Notes: generated by a model from the letters alone, not told the origin. DNA of 64,000 bases from Grimontia kaedaensis (GCF_023746615.1 NZ_CP082276.1:1240001-1304000); one strand, 5' to 3'; counted from the stretch's first letter, positions 1 to 8,142 are shown. Translations and numbers: made by a program.

Positions 1-137
1 TTGTCGAGCACGTAATGAACGTGGGCGATGATGTGATTGTATTTGTCGCCTGGTTCTTCTTCACTCAGTTCGACATCAAGAACCGCGATACCTACGCTGC
101 AGCTGGTCGCACCTACAAGCAGCCAAAACGCAGCTAA
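1..137 (+). CDS. C-terminal end of an unidentified protein (5' truncated)
   Basis: An open frame enters from the left edge (first full codon at base 3) and stops with TAA at 135-137. The visible 44 residues contain a hydrophobic aromatic stretch (VFVAWFFFTQFD) and a basic tail ending in KQPKRS. I do not recognise the family. A stem-loop terminator follows immediately, which supports this being the true gene end. Confidence 0.6.
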   Translation, partial: VEHVMNVGDDVIVFVAWFFFTQFDIKNRDTYAAAGRTYKQPKRS

Positions 138-140
138 GTA

Positions 141-171
141 AAAAGCCAGAGCACTGCTCTGGCTTTTTTAT
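141..171. terminator. Rho-independent terminator, probably bidirectional
   Basis: AAAAGCCAGAGCA pairs with TGCTCTGGCTTTT around a one-base gap, flanked by A and T runs. It lies between the gene ending at 137 and the convergent DUF2798 gene ending at 168. Confidence 0.85.
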
Positions 172-389
172 ACCGCTTCCGCTAACCACTCTGAAAACTG
201 CTTAACTTTCGGCAACACAGTCACACTCAATAAAAATGCGCACGGCCAAGCAACCACAAAACTCTGCCCCCATGCTTGTGGCCAATCAGCGGAAAACCCC
301 ATTTTGTAACCGGAAATCAACCCAGACATAGCAATGGCCATTACCAACGTGCTGAGTGCAGTTGTTATCCAAAAACGTTTCCTTTCCAT
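168..389 (-). CDS. DUF2798 family small membrane protein
   Basis: A 73-residue protein with two hydrophobic helices (roughly residues 6-28 and 42-60) and a short basic N-terminus. The layout, including SGLISGYKMGF and the WPCAFLLSVTVLPKV segment, matches the DUF2798 family of small inner-membrane proteins, whose function is unknown. The ATG at 389 was chosen over the in-frame GTG at 395 because a GAGGTGAG ribosome-binding sequence lies just before the ATG. It is divergent from the LysR gene at 474, an arrangement that often means the regulator controls its neighbour; that link is inference. Confidence 0.75.
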   Translation of the reverse strand: MERKRFWITTALSTLVMAIAMSGLISGYKMGFSADWPQAWGQSFVVAWPCAFLLSVTVLPKVKQFSEWLAEAV

Positions 390-473
390 TCTCACCTCAA
401 ACTTGCTGTGCTTTTGTCTTTGGACTTAAGATAAATAAATCCATAAACGAGATATACAGGTACAATTTGAACC

Positions 474-1385
474 ATGAATTCCATTTTTGGAAACATTGAC
501 GATCTCTATCTCTTTTGCCAAATCATCCGTGATGGCTCGCTGCTTTCGGCATGTAAGTCATTAGGGTTACCCGCCTCTACTGTGTCTCGCCGGATCAGCG
601 CGATGGAAAAAAGGCTCAATGTTCGACTACTGGAAAAGCGGGGACGTGAACTTGTTGCCACGGAGTCGGGAAAGCGAGCTTATGAGCAACTTATTAGTAG
701 CATGGAGCAACTGGAATCCGGGATTGAGCAAATTCTACAAGACAGCAACGAGGTGTTTGGCAACCTCAAGGTGACCATGCCAAATAACTTCTATCACGGG
801 TTTGTTGGGGATGTGATTAGTCGATTCCTTGAGGATTACCCGAAGGTAAAACTTGAGATTATTTTAAGCCAAGAACAACAGATCCCAACAACAGATAGGG
901 ATCTTTTAATGACCTTCGATTTAACCGGTCTTGAAAGCTACATTGCGAGGCCACTTTTTACAGCCAGACATGGCTTTTTTGCCAGCCAAGGTTATCTCGA
1001 AAAACATGGGGAGATCAGAACTGTTGAAGCGCTGAAGCAAGCGGATTGGATAGCGGTAGATAAAGTCTGGAGCATCAACTTATATCGCGAGCAGAGCCTT
1101 GAGCACACTATCGCCATACACCCCAAGTTAGTTGTAAATGACATAGTTGCGGTAATTACTGCTGTAGAACAAGGTATTGGCGTTTCGTCTCTTCCTCTTC
1201 GTCATACCTTTGGTAATAAAAAGCTCATTGAAATTTTGCCTGAGTATACCCGAGCCGACAGAACTGCGTATTTGGTTTATCGCGAGCGCCAACACCAACC
1301 CCTTGCGCTGACGTTATTGGTCGATGCTTTACTCAAAGCCACTAACGAAATTAACTATGAACATACGCCAACAGAGAAGGTGTAA
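474..1385 (+). CDS. LysR-family transcriptional regulator
   Basis: 303 residues, the normal size for the family. The N-terminus (residues 8-68) is a winged helix-turn-helix with typical LysR spacing (DLYLFCQIIRDGSL, then LPASTVSRRISAMEKRLNVRLLEKRGREL). The remainder is a LysR substrate-binding domain, with the usual KVTMPNNFYH start of the first subdomain near residue 98. The effector cannot be told from sequence. The gene is divergent from the DUF2798 gene with an 84-base gap, so an overlapping operator and autoregulation are plausible. Confidence 0.92.
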   Translation: MNSIFGNIDDLYLFCQIIRDGSLLSACKSLGLPASTVSRRISAMEKRLNVRLLEKRGRELVATESGKRAYEQLISSMEQLESGIEQILQDSNEVFGNLKVTMPNNFYHGFVGDVISRFLEDYPKVKLEIILSQEQQIPTTDRDLLMTFDLTGLESYIARPLFTARHGFFASQGYLEKHGEIRTVEALKQADWIAVDKVWSINLYREQSLEHTIAIHPKLVVNDIVAVITAVEQGIGVSSLPLRHTFGNKKLIEILPEYTRADRTAYLVYRERQHQPLALTLLVDALLKATNEINYEHTPTEKV

Positions 1386-1435
1386 AAGATAAGCTATCAC
1401 TTAAATACTTGACGAAACTGAGATTCCAAATGACA

Positions 1436-1451
1436 CTGTATATATAAACAG
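1436..1451 (+). promoter_or_regulatory. LexA (SOS) operator upstream of small gene
   Basis: The site is CTGT-ATATATAA-ACAG, which matches the gammaproteobacterial LexA consensus CTGT-N8-ACAG with the preferred alternating A/T core. The dyad extends outward (AAATGA on the left, TCATTT on the right, bases 1428-1459). It lies 18 bases before the ATG of the small basic protein gene at 1470, a repressing position. A TTGACG at 1409-1414 may be a -35 element. Confidence 0.85.
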
Positions 1452-1469
1452 TATCATTTGGAGGTGCTC

Positions 1470-1712
1470 ATGAATACGAAAGAGTTTGACCAGTTGCTTG
1501 AACGGGTTAACCAAAGCCGTAAAACAGCCTTGAAAGATAATACGTTTATTGAACAAGCTGAACTTCACGCAAAAGAGTTGGCTCGCATTGAAAACATGAA
1601 CATGCGCCCGATGAAAAAGCGGGCCAAGAGAAAGAAAGTCAATGCACCGAAGCGTTTCTCAAACGTTTACGAGGGATTCGCAGAGAGCCGTGACGACGTT
1701 TTCCACTATTGA
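1470..1712 (+). CDS. Small basic protein, predicted SOS-inducible, unknown function
   Basis: 80 residues, strongly basic in the second half (MKKRAKRKKVNAPKR near residues 48-62), with an acidic/aromatic tail ending in RDDVFHY. No signal peptide or membrane segment is seen, so it is probably cytoplasmic and could bind nucleic acid. ATG 1470 was chosen because GGAGG sits at 1460-1464; an in-frame TTG at 1458 would leave no ribosome-binding site. The LexA box 18 bases upstream predicts induction on DNA damage. I do not recognise a family. Its end overlaps the convergent patatin gene by a few bases. Confidence 0.8.
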   Translation: MNTKEFDQLLERVNQSRKTALKDNTFIEQAELHAKELARIENMNMRPMKKRAKRKKVNAPKRFSNVYEGFAESRDDVFHY

Positions 1713-2575
1713 GTCAACGAACCCAGGCTCAGTTTATCCCAACGCATAATAGCTTCTTTACCTGATTCATACCCAAGGTAATAGGCCTTTTTAAGAGGCG
1801 CCTTTTCCCTACTAAGGCGCTTCAATTTGAAATCTTCCGGCGGACAAATCTGAATAATTTCCACCCCTTCAGGCGGATGCTCAATCAGTTCAAGCGTTTC
1901 GTTGTAGCGAATGTGTCGCGTCAGCATCGGCGCTATCAATGCCGGATGATCTTTGAGTAGATGTTTAGTTAAAGCGTCGAATTTAGGCTCGGATTTTCTG
2001 TAACTTGCCGGACGGCTGCGAAGCACCATGATTTGGGTAGCCCCGCGACGAATCGCTTCTGCAACAGGAATCGCATCTGCCACGCCACCATCGACGTACC
2101 TCACGCCATTCAGTTCCACACCGTTTCGATACATCACTGGCAACGCGCTGCTCGCTTTCATGGTTTCGGCCAACATTTCAACGTCTGGTATATGGTACTC
2201 AGGTTCACCATTGTCCTGCCGGGTGACACCGAGAAAAAATGGCCTGGGGTCTGCTTTCAGAACGTCTTTGTCGATACCAAGTTCTTCCAGCGTGACTTCC
2301 CACATCCAGTCGAGATCCATTAAGTCACCGCCCATGGCAAACTGACCCGGTCTCAGGAATTCTTTGCGAAGGCTGTAATCAAGGTAGATTTTTAAGTTCC
2401 GTCCCGGCATATCAGCCAAGTACGCAGCCAGATTGCTGGCGCCTGCAGATACTCCCCAGAAGCTATCGAACGGCGAGAAGTTTTTCTCCATGAAGTAATC
2501 AAGAATGCCGCATGAGAATACGCCGCGCATTGCGCCACCTTCAACGACTAATGCAGATTTTCCGATATTTTCCAT
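1706..2575 (-). CDS. Patatin-like phospholipase (YjjU type)
   Basis: 289 residues. The N-terminus carries the oxyanion-hole glycine motif GGAMRG (residues 13-18) and the nucleophile elbow GVSAG with its catalytic serine near residue 43. The catalytic aspartate lies in DGG (YVDGGVADAIPV, near residue 162). These are the Ser-Asp dyad hallmarks of bacterial patatins, which hydrolyse acyl chains from lipids; the exact substrate is unknown. The start lies 27 bases inside the end of rbsK, so the two are probably co-transcribed and translationally linked. Confidence 0.9.
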   Translation of the reverse strand: MENIGKSALVVEGGAMRGVFSCGILDYFMEKNFSPFDSFWGVSAGASNLAAYLADMPGRNLKIYLDYSLRKEFLRPGQFAMGGDLMDLDWMWEVTLEELGIDKDVLKADPRPFFLGVTRQDNGEPEYHIPDVEMLAETMKASSALPVMYRNGVELNGVRYVDGGVADAIPVAEAIRRGATQIMVLRSRPASYRKSEPKFDALTKHLLKDHPALIAPMLTRHIRYNETLELIEHPPEGVEIIQICPPEDFKLKRLSREKAPLKKAYYLGYESGKEAIMRWDKLSLGSLTQ

Positions 2576-3516
2576 AACAATTCTCTGTTGCTGTCCTTAC
2601 GATTTTCCCGTAAGAATGCATCCACTTCTTCTCGGCTAGGAATAGACGTTTGCGCACCAAATCGAGTCACAGCAATCGCCGCGGCTGCATGAGCAAACCT
2701 AATCGCTGATTCTAAGAGCATTGATTCCATTAGACCAGTCACGAATGCCCCATTGAAGGTGTCGCCTGCTGCGGTAGTATCCATTGCTTTTACACGGAAT
2801 CCTGGCACGATTTGACCCTCGCCATTCTGGCTGACATACACGCCCTTCGCGCCCAACGTGATCATCACTGTTTCAATACCTTTGCCATGAAGCACATTAG
2901 CCGCTGCTTTTGCTGATGCATCGTCTTCCACCTTCACGCCCGTCAGCACTTCTGCTTCTGTTTCGTTTGGCGTGATGATGTCGATGCAAGCCAACAAGCC
3001 TTCTGGCAATTCGCGGGCTGGAGCAGGGTTCAAAATCACTTTAGTGTCATGGCGCTTGGCAATTTGGGCAGCCAGTTCGATACCATCCAGCGGTGTTTCC
3101 AATTGCATCAGCAAGTATTCGGCCTGACGAATGCGTTCAAGCTCAGGTTCAATGGCTTCTGACGTCAATTTGGCGTTGGCTTCTGCAGAGATACAGATGC
3201 TGTTCTCACCACTATCGGAAACTTGGATCATGGCGATACCTGTTGGGCAATCTGCCTGCATTTTCACGCCACCGATATTGATGCCATCACACTTGAAACT
3301 TTCGCGGATGTTCACGCCGAATGGGTCGTCGCCCACACAGGCAATGAAGCCAATATCAGCATTCAAACGCGCTGCAGCCACCGCCTGGTTTGCACCTTTG
3401 CCACCGGGAATCACCTGATAATTGCGACCATGCATGGTTTCACCCGGACGGGGAAAAGAAGGCACCTGCAATACATGGTCTGCGTTAACGCTCCCTAAAA
3501 CCACTAACTTATTCAT
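2548..3516 (-). CDS. rbsK: Ribokinase
   Basis: 322 residues, slightly longer than the usual ~309 because of a C-terminal tail that overlaps the patatin gene. It is a PfkB-family sugar kinase: GSVNADHV at the start, the GGKGANQAVAAARL substrate-binding motif at residues 38-51, and the ATP/anion-hole signature DTTAAGDTFNGAF near residue 246 with its catalytic aspartate. It phosphorylates D-ribose to ribose 5-phosphate in the cytoplasm. Upstream lies only a fragment of rbsD, and the ribose transporter genes rbsA, rbsC and rbsB are absent, so in this locus the kinase is the sole complete survivor of an rbs operon. Confidence 0.93.
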   Translation of the reverse strand: MNKLVVLGSVNADHVLQVPSFPRPGETMHGRNYQVIPGGKGANQAVAAARLNADIGFIACVGDDPFGVNIRESFKCDGINIGGVKMQADCPTGIAMIQVSDSGENSICISAEANAKLTSEAIEPELERIRQAEYLLMQLETPLDGIELAAQIAKRHDTKVILNPAPARELPEGLLACIDIITPNETEAEVLTGVKVEDDASAKAAANVLHGKGIETVMITLGAKGVYVSQNGEGQIVPGFRVKAMDTTAAGDTFNGAFVTGLMESMLLESAIRFAHAAAAIAVTRFGAQTSIPSREEVDAFLRENRKDSNRELLWKISENLH

Positions 3517-3717
3517 CGCGCTATCCTCAGCCTCCTTCAGGGAGACTTTATTGTCGTACTAAAAAACTGAGTGATTTAGGCTCTTTATCAAGAATCTAAA
3601 GCAATCAGTTCTGCCTCTCCCTCAAAGCCCAAGCAATAATACACCCTCCCCTTTTCAAAGGGCGGGTCAGGCTGGGGTTTTCCCCTATTAGACTTACTGA
3701 GTGACCACTTTCAACGG

Positions 3718-3883
3718 AACTGGGAGTCAACGCCAAATCAAAGCGCACAACATGTTGAGGAATGGGTAAACCAGCATCACAAATGGTGTATTCGTCGGTG
3801 TAGCCCAGCTTAGAGACCAGGTGCGCGATATCAGAGTTCAGTAAGGTGCTTTTTTCATTCTTAAACCTTCTTACAGCGTTCAT
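3718..3883 (-). pseudogene. rbsD: D-ribose pyranase (rbsD), N-terminal remnant
   Basis: The minus strand encodes KSTLLNSDIAHLVSKLGY, then ICDAGLPIPQHVVRFDLALTPS, which matches the first ~45 residues of RbsD (E. coli form: LNSDIS..., GDAGLPIP, RIDLALT). The match stops at about 3718 and the frame then runs through low-complexity sequence to a stop at 3605. RbsD is normally about 139 residues, so roughly two thirds is missing. An ATG at 3883 opens the frame but the authentic start region is not conserved. It lies upstream of rbsK in the order expected for rbsD...rbsK. Confidence 0.8.
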
Positions 3884-4200
3884 AAATCGATGAACGACCA
3901 GCCTGACTTGAGGAGTTTGGCTGGAAAATAGAGCCCATAGAAACGTTTCGATACGTCTTTATTCGAAAGATTCAGGCGTGATTTTGATCTTTAGGTTTTT
4001 GGGCTGGGAAATTCGGCTAACTCACTGTCAGCAGTGATCTCTGAAAACACCGTATTGTCCAAAGTCGAACACTTTAAAAACGATGCCAAAGATCGGGTGT
4101 TTGAGTCGGTTAAACGATAAAGAAGCCTTAGATAGCGCTTTCAACAGAAAGCGAATACATAGCATCAAAAAAGTTAAGTATTTTATTAACACATCTCATT
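3884..4200. other. Intergenic region, no gene supported
   Basis: Between the rbsD remnant and the structured leader of the antiporter gene. A short plus-strand open frame ends at 4120 (…DAKDRVFESVKR) without a convincing start and may be another gene fragment, but I could not name it. It presumably holds the promoter for the downstream leader; no clear -35/-10 pair was chosen. Confidence 0.4.
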
Positions 4201-4471
4201 TATAGAACTCCGAAGCCAGCAGCCGCGCCTTACGATGAACGTTGAGGCAGTAAGGCTTTACCCATAAAAGGTCAATGCGCAGCACAATGTTTCACAGTGA
4301 GCAACAGGACGAAAACCATGCTCACTGGAGTCGGATACGATCACCCGCCGAAACCGCTACTCACTCGTCCCAGATAAGTAACGCAACACTACTGACCCTC
4401 AAACTTCGCGGTGAATTCCAACAAGAAATCACCGCACCCTCAGTCTATATATGTAAACATCTGGAGGTAAC
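4201..4471 (+). promoter_or_regulatory. Long structured 5' leader of the nhaC gene, candidate riboswitch
   Basis: Three hairpins stand in a row before the start codon: GCCTTAC/GTAAGGC (4227-4256), CAGTGAGC/GCTCACTG (4295-4327) and GCGGTGA/TCACCGC (4408-4435). Between the second and third is a single-stranded-looking stretch with CGCCGAAACCGC. The ribosome-binding sequence GGAGG follows near 4462. Antiporter genes of this kind can be preceded by lysine or Li+/Na+ (nhaA-I, nhaA-II) riboswitches, but I could not match the conserved core of any class with certainty. Confidence 0.4.
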
Positions 4472-5905
4472 ATGAAGACTGATATTCCAGAGGGCGCCCG
4501 CGCTCCTATGTTCTGGGAGGCTATCGTCTCGCTCCTTTCCCTTGTTGTTGGTATCAGCGTTTCCATCGTCATTTACGGACTCGACCCACAAGTTCCCATG
4601 TTATTGGGCGTGGTCGTCGCGAGTGTCGTCGCGCTTCGCTGTGGCTTTTCGTGGAAAGATATTCAATCTGGCATGGTGAATGGCATCTACAACGCCCTGC
4701 CAGCGATGATCATTCTGATGATTGTTGGCGCCCTCATCGGTGTCTGGATCCTCGCCGGTGTTGTTCCAACACTGATTTACTATGGTCTACAAATTCTGGC
4801 ACCGGAAATCTTCCTTCCTGCCTGCGTAATTATCTGTGCTGTCACGTCGCTAGCGACTGGTACTAGCTGGGGTACCACAGGAACCATAGGTGTGGCGCTG
4901 ATGGGCGTGGGCGGCGGACTTGGCTTTCCGCTTCCACTGGTTGCCGGAGCGGTACTTTCCGGCGCGTACTTTGGCGACAAAATGTCCCCGCTGTCTGACA
5001 CCACTAACCTGGCACCAGCCATGGCGGGCACCGATCTGTTCACCCACATCAAACACATGTCTTACACCACTGGCGTGAGCATTTCGATCACTTTGGTTAT
5101 CGAAGCAGTTTTGGGGTTGAAATACAGCGCATCAGGCGGCGATATTGAACGTATCAATAGTATTCTGACGACACTAGACAGTACCTTCTTCATTAATCCT
5201 GTTTTATTCCTTCCCCTCTTTCTGGTGCTGTTTGTGTCTTACAAGAAGATGCCAGCTATTCCGGGAATTGCGCTGGGTGTGATTGCTGGTGCGATATGTG
5301 CTGCTGGTCTGCAGGGTGCAGATTACAATGCGATCGCCAGCGTTGCGTTTGGTGGTTATACCTCAGAAACTGGTATCGGCGATGTGGACTCACTGCTGTC
5401 ACGCGGTGGTCTGGATTCTATGATGTACACCATCAGCCTGATCATCGTTGCCATGATGTTTGGCGGTGTGATGGAGCGAACTAACCAACTTCGCGTGATT
5501 GCAGACAAGATCCTTGCTGCCGCGAAGTCGACGGGTTCTCTGGTAGTTTCTACCGTGCTCACCGGTATTGGTGCCAACCTGATTCTGTGTGATCAATACA
5601 TGGCGATCGTGATGAGTGCCCGAAGTTATGCGGAAGCATACAAGGAACGTGGGTTGGCACCGGAAAACCTCTCCCGTGCTGTTGAGGATTCAGCCACCGT
5701 TACGGCAAACCTGGTTCCCTGGAACTCAGGCGGTGCATATCAGGCAGCCACCTTGGGCGTTGCTACGTTGGCCTACTTGCCATTCAATTTCTTCTGTTGG
5801 ATTTCTCCACTCGTGACCATTTTGTTTGGCGTAATGGGTTGGACCATGTGGAAGATTGACGATCAGCAAGAAGCACCAGAAGCTTCGGTAGAACGAAATA
5901 TATGA
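4472..5905 (+). CDS. nhaC: NhaC-family Na+/H+ antiporter
   Basis: 477 residues with about eleven hydrophobic segments, an inner-membrane protein. Family features include the TSLATGTSWGTTGTIGVALMG loop region near residues 126-146, GAYFGDKMSPLSDTTNLAP near residue 165, and a second half containing SARSYAEAYKERGLAPENLSRAVEDS followed by NLVPWNSGGAYQAATLGV. Members exchange Na+ for H+, though some have been proposed to carry lysine or other organic solutes. The start is preceded by GGAGG at about eight bases. A terminator follows at 5926, so it is a single-gene unit under its long leader. Confidence 0.92.
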   Translation: MKTDIPEGARAPMFWEAIVSLLSLVVGISVSIVIYGLDPQVPMLLGVVVASVVALRCGFSWKDIQSGMVNGIYNALPAMIILMIVGALIGVWILAGVVPTLIYYGLQILAPEIFLPACVIICAVTSLATGTSWGTTGTIGVALMGVGGGLGFPLPLVAGAVLSGAYFGDKMSPLSDTTNLAPAMAGTDLFTHIKHMSYTTGVSISITLVIEAVLGLKYSASGGDIERINSILTTLDSTFFINPVLFLPLFLVLFVSYKKMPAIPGIALGVIAGAICAAGLQGADYNAIASVAFGGYTSETGIGDVDSLLSRGGLDSMMYTISLIIVAMMFGGVMERTNQLRVIADKILAAAKSTGSLVVSTVLTGIGANLILCDQYMAIVMSARSYAEAYKERGLAPENLSRAVEDSATVTANLVPWNSGGAYQAATLGVATLAYLPFNFFCWISPLVTILFGVMGWTMWKIDDQQEAPEASVERNI

Positions 5906-5925
5906 TGTGGCTTCAATGTACCTTT

Positions 5926-5950
5926 AAGGCTGCCATAGGCAGCCTTTTTT
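5926..5950 (+). terminator. Terminator of nhaC
   Basis: AAGGCTGCC-ATA-GGCAGCCTT followed by a T run, 20 bases after the stop codon. Confidence 0.9.
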
Positions 5951-6139
5951 CATGATGAATGCGAAAATATCTCCCTTTTCAACGCCAATGCCTGCCTTAC
6001 TAGTCAGAAATTTCGAACGACGAGTGATTTGCTATTTCTCTGTGAGAATTTCGCGAGATTTATTTATTAACGTTTCCTAGAGCAATACAAATCAACGCTG
6101 AAGGTATTCAGCTGAACAGGCTCTAGGGGGGGTTAATCC

Positions 6140-7768
6140 ATGACAGTTCTCGTTAATTCGGTATTTTGCCCACCAACGCCCGGCAACAATACCAACGAGC
6201 CGGGACAATTCTTTAATCTGGCACCGCTCGGGAAGCTAACTCAACAAGAGCGACACCAGTTTGTCTCTTACGGGCGTGGCCCATCGCAGAAACCTTCGTT
6301 TCCAACGCTCAGCATGGCGATTGAGCGCTACGCGAAGGAAACCCCTTTCGCGATAGCCGCAATAGACGGTCGACAGACCATTTCTTACCGAGAACTAAAT
6401 TCAGAGGCCGAAAAGCTAGCCACGCTGCTTCAGCGCCTTAAGGTCAAATCTGGCGATTCTGTTGGCGTTTTTCTTTCGCGCTCGATTCCTATGCTGATTG
6501 GCATGCTGGCTTGTTTGAAGATTGGTGCTAATTACGTTCCACAACATGCAGGAGTTGCACCGAACGCCCTGCTTTCACAAATTATCGACGTCGCCCGAAT
6601 TCGTGTGGTGTTTACCCTCTCCAAACACAAACACGACTTGCCTCAAAAGGATGGCACCATCCGCCTTGAGCTGGATACCCTGCTCAAATCCCCTGAGTTT
6701 AAGTCGATGGAAGCAAGCGGAAAACGCATCACCAAGCCCGACGATGTCTGCTTTATCCTGTTTACATCTGGTACCACCGGCAGACCAAATGGTGTTCAGG
6801 TCACGCACAAGAATGTAGCCAACATCGTGATGACATCACCGGGAAATCTCGGCATTAAGCCGGGTATGCGGGTCGGGCAAATCCTAAGCATTGCTTTCGA
6901 TATGTCAGCATGGGAGATCTACGCCGCTCTTTGCCACGGCGCAACCCTGCTTATCCGTGACAATTCAATCCAGCAAACCGCCGCTAATGCGGACGTGATT
7001 ATTGCTACCCCTTCCATTCTTGGACAGATTGATCCTGATTCCTGCCCAGACGTGAAAACGGTCGCGGTGGCAGGAGAACCCTGCCCCTTGCCGCTGGCTG
7101 AGGTCTGGGGCGCAAGATGTGATTTCTACAACTCCTGCGGCCCGACAGAAACCACCATTATCAATACCGCCAAGCTGTTTAAACCAGGGGATAGGCTTTC
7201 TATCGGTAAACCTACACCTAACAATACTGTGTATGTACTCAATGAAGACCTCACTCCCTGTGCAATTGGTGAAGTCGGGGAAATGTGGGCTGGCGGCGTT
7301 TGTGTCACTAAAGGTTACCTGGCCAATGCCGAGCTGAGTCAGGCAAGTTATCGGCCGGATCCCTTCCTTGGTGACGGTCACGTGATGTTCCGCACCCGTG
7401 ATTTAGGCCGTTGGAACAAAGACGGTGAATTAGAGCACTTCGGACGTACCGACGATCAGGTAAAAATGAAAGGTTTTCGGGTGGAGTTGGACTCTGTCTC
7501 TTCCACACTGGAAAAAATCCCAGAGTGCAGGCTCGCTGTCACACTCAAAGTTAATGACCAGCAACTCGCTTCTTTTGTCGTCCCTGCTAGCGTCAACGAG
7601 AAAGCCGCCATCAAACATGTGGCTGCCAATCTCCCCTATTACGCAGTTCCGGTGCGGGTGCTGGCAACTGATGAACTCCCGCTGACCGATCGCGGGAAAA
7701 TCGACAAACGCAAACTCCTCACCCTTTTCAACAATGCCATGAATCAAACCAAGGAAGGTGAAGCATGA
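6140..7768 (+). CDS. Stand-alone NRPS-type amino-acid adenylation domain protein
   Basis: 542 residues of the ANL superfamily. Visible core motifs are A3 (LFTSGTTGRPNGV, ~residues 209-221), A4 (FDMSAWEIYAAL, ~253-264), A5 (NSCGPTETT), A7/A8 (TRDLGRWNKDG and GRTDDQVKMKGFRVEL) and A10 (LTDRGKIDKRKL) with the catalytic lysine. The aspartate in FDMSAWE is the residue that binds the alpha-amino group in amino-acid-activating domains, so it probably activates an amino acid as its AMP ester. The first 60 residues resemble a condensation-adenylation linker, as if the domain was cut out of an NRPS. No condensation, carrier or thioesterase domain is present, and no carrier-protein gene is nearby. A G-rich ribosome site precedes the ATG. 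Confidence 0.88.
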   Translation: MTVLVNSVFCPPTPGNNTNEPGQFFNLAPLGKLTQQERHQFVSYGRGPSQKPSFPTLSMAIERYAKETPFAIAAIDGRQTISYRELNSEAEKLATLLQRLKVKSGDSVGVFLSRSIPMLIGMLACLKIGANYVPQHAGVAPNALLSQIIDVARIRVVFTLSKHKHDLPQKDGTIRLELDTLLKSPEFKSMEASGKRITKPDDVCFILFTSGTTGRPNGVQVTHKNVANIVMTSPGNLGIKPGMRVGQILSIAFDMSAWEIYAALCHGATLLIRDNSIQQTAANADVIIATPSILGQIDPDSCPDVKTVAVAGEPCPLPLAEVWGARCDFYNSCGPTETTIINTAKLFKPGDRLSIGKPTPNNTVYVLNEDLTPCAIGEVGEMWAGGVCVTKGYLANAELSQASYRPDPFLGDGHVMFRTRDLGRWNKDGELEHFGRTDDQVKMKGFRVELDSVSSTLEKIPECRLAVTLKVNDQQLASFVVPASVNEKAAIKHVAANLPYYAVPVRVLATDELPLTDRGKIDKRKLLTLFNNAMNQTKEGEA

Positions 7769-7887
7769 TGGTGCCATTCACCCAGACAGAATTACCGGCA
7801 AAGCAGGGGCTATTTGCCACGGATGACCAAAAAGAAGGCATGCACGCTTTCATCGAAAAACGAAAACCGCAATTCACTGGAAACTGA
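7765..7887 (+). pseudogene. Enoyl-CoA hydratase/isomerase, C-terminal remnant
   Basis: The ATG overlaps the stop of the adenylation gene (ATGA), and the 40-codon frame ends with LFATDDQKEGMHAFIEKRKP then QFTGN, the classic C-terminus of crotonase-family enoyl-CoA hydratases (~260 residues when intact). Everything before this helix, including the CoA and oxyanion-hole regions, is missing. This looks like an internal deletion that kept the translational start and the last exon-like segment of a once-coupled gene. A terminator follows at once. Some pipelines would miss it because it is short. Confidence 0.8.
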
Positions 7888-7905
7888 CATCTCGTTTCTG
7901 ATTTT

Positions 7906-7930
7906 AGCGCCTGTCCGGGCGCTTTTTTGT
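7906..7930 (+). terminator. Terminator after the adenylation gene and hydratase stub
   Basis: AGCGCC-TGTCC-GGGCGCT followed by TTTTTGTTTT. Confidence 0.85.
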
Positions 7931-7990
7931 TTTAGCGGGTTAACAGCCAGTATCTAACTTTAAACAACTTCCTGTTTCGCCTCTCAATAT

Positions 7991-8034
7991 CCCCAAATAG
8001 CCTGAAGTTACAGAGTTCGGGTTGTTTGGATATA
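7991..8034. repeat. Intergenic palindromic repeat, degenerate copy A
   Basis: CCCAAATAGCCTGAA on the left and TTCGGGTTGTTTGGATATA on the right form an imperfect inverted repeat. It is the same design as the better-preserved copy at 8413-8459. It lies upstream of tnaC. Confidence 0.7.
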
Positions 8035-8142
8035 TAATTTGTCGACGTCTCCTCAATTTGATTTTTTTATTGATGACAGTTATGACTTTCTAATCGATAG
8101 TATTATTGTTAGCTTGAGTTGATGAGTTTCAGGTTGGTAAAA

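Noticed and set aside
4201..4400. Lysine riboswitch
   Set aside because: CGCCGAAACC recalls the L-box motif CGCCGAAG, but the other conserved blocks (AGAGG-GCGC, AGTA, GCTGG) were not found in order. Kept as an unclassified leader.
4275..4475. 66-codon frame upstream of nhaC
   Set aside because: It lies across the structured leader, lacks a ribosome site and reads through hairpin arms; it is a by-product of the RNA element.
8030..8110. CRP site before tnaC
   Set aside because: Only loose half-sites (TTTGAT...ATTGATGA) were visible; not close enough to TGTGA-N6-TCACA to claim, though CRP control is expected from other tna operons.
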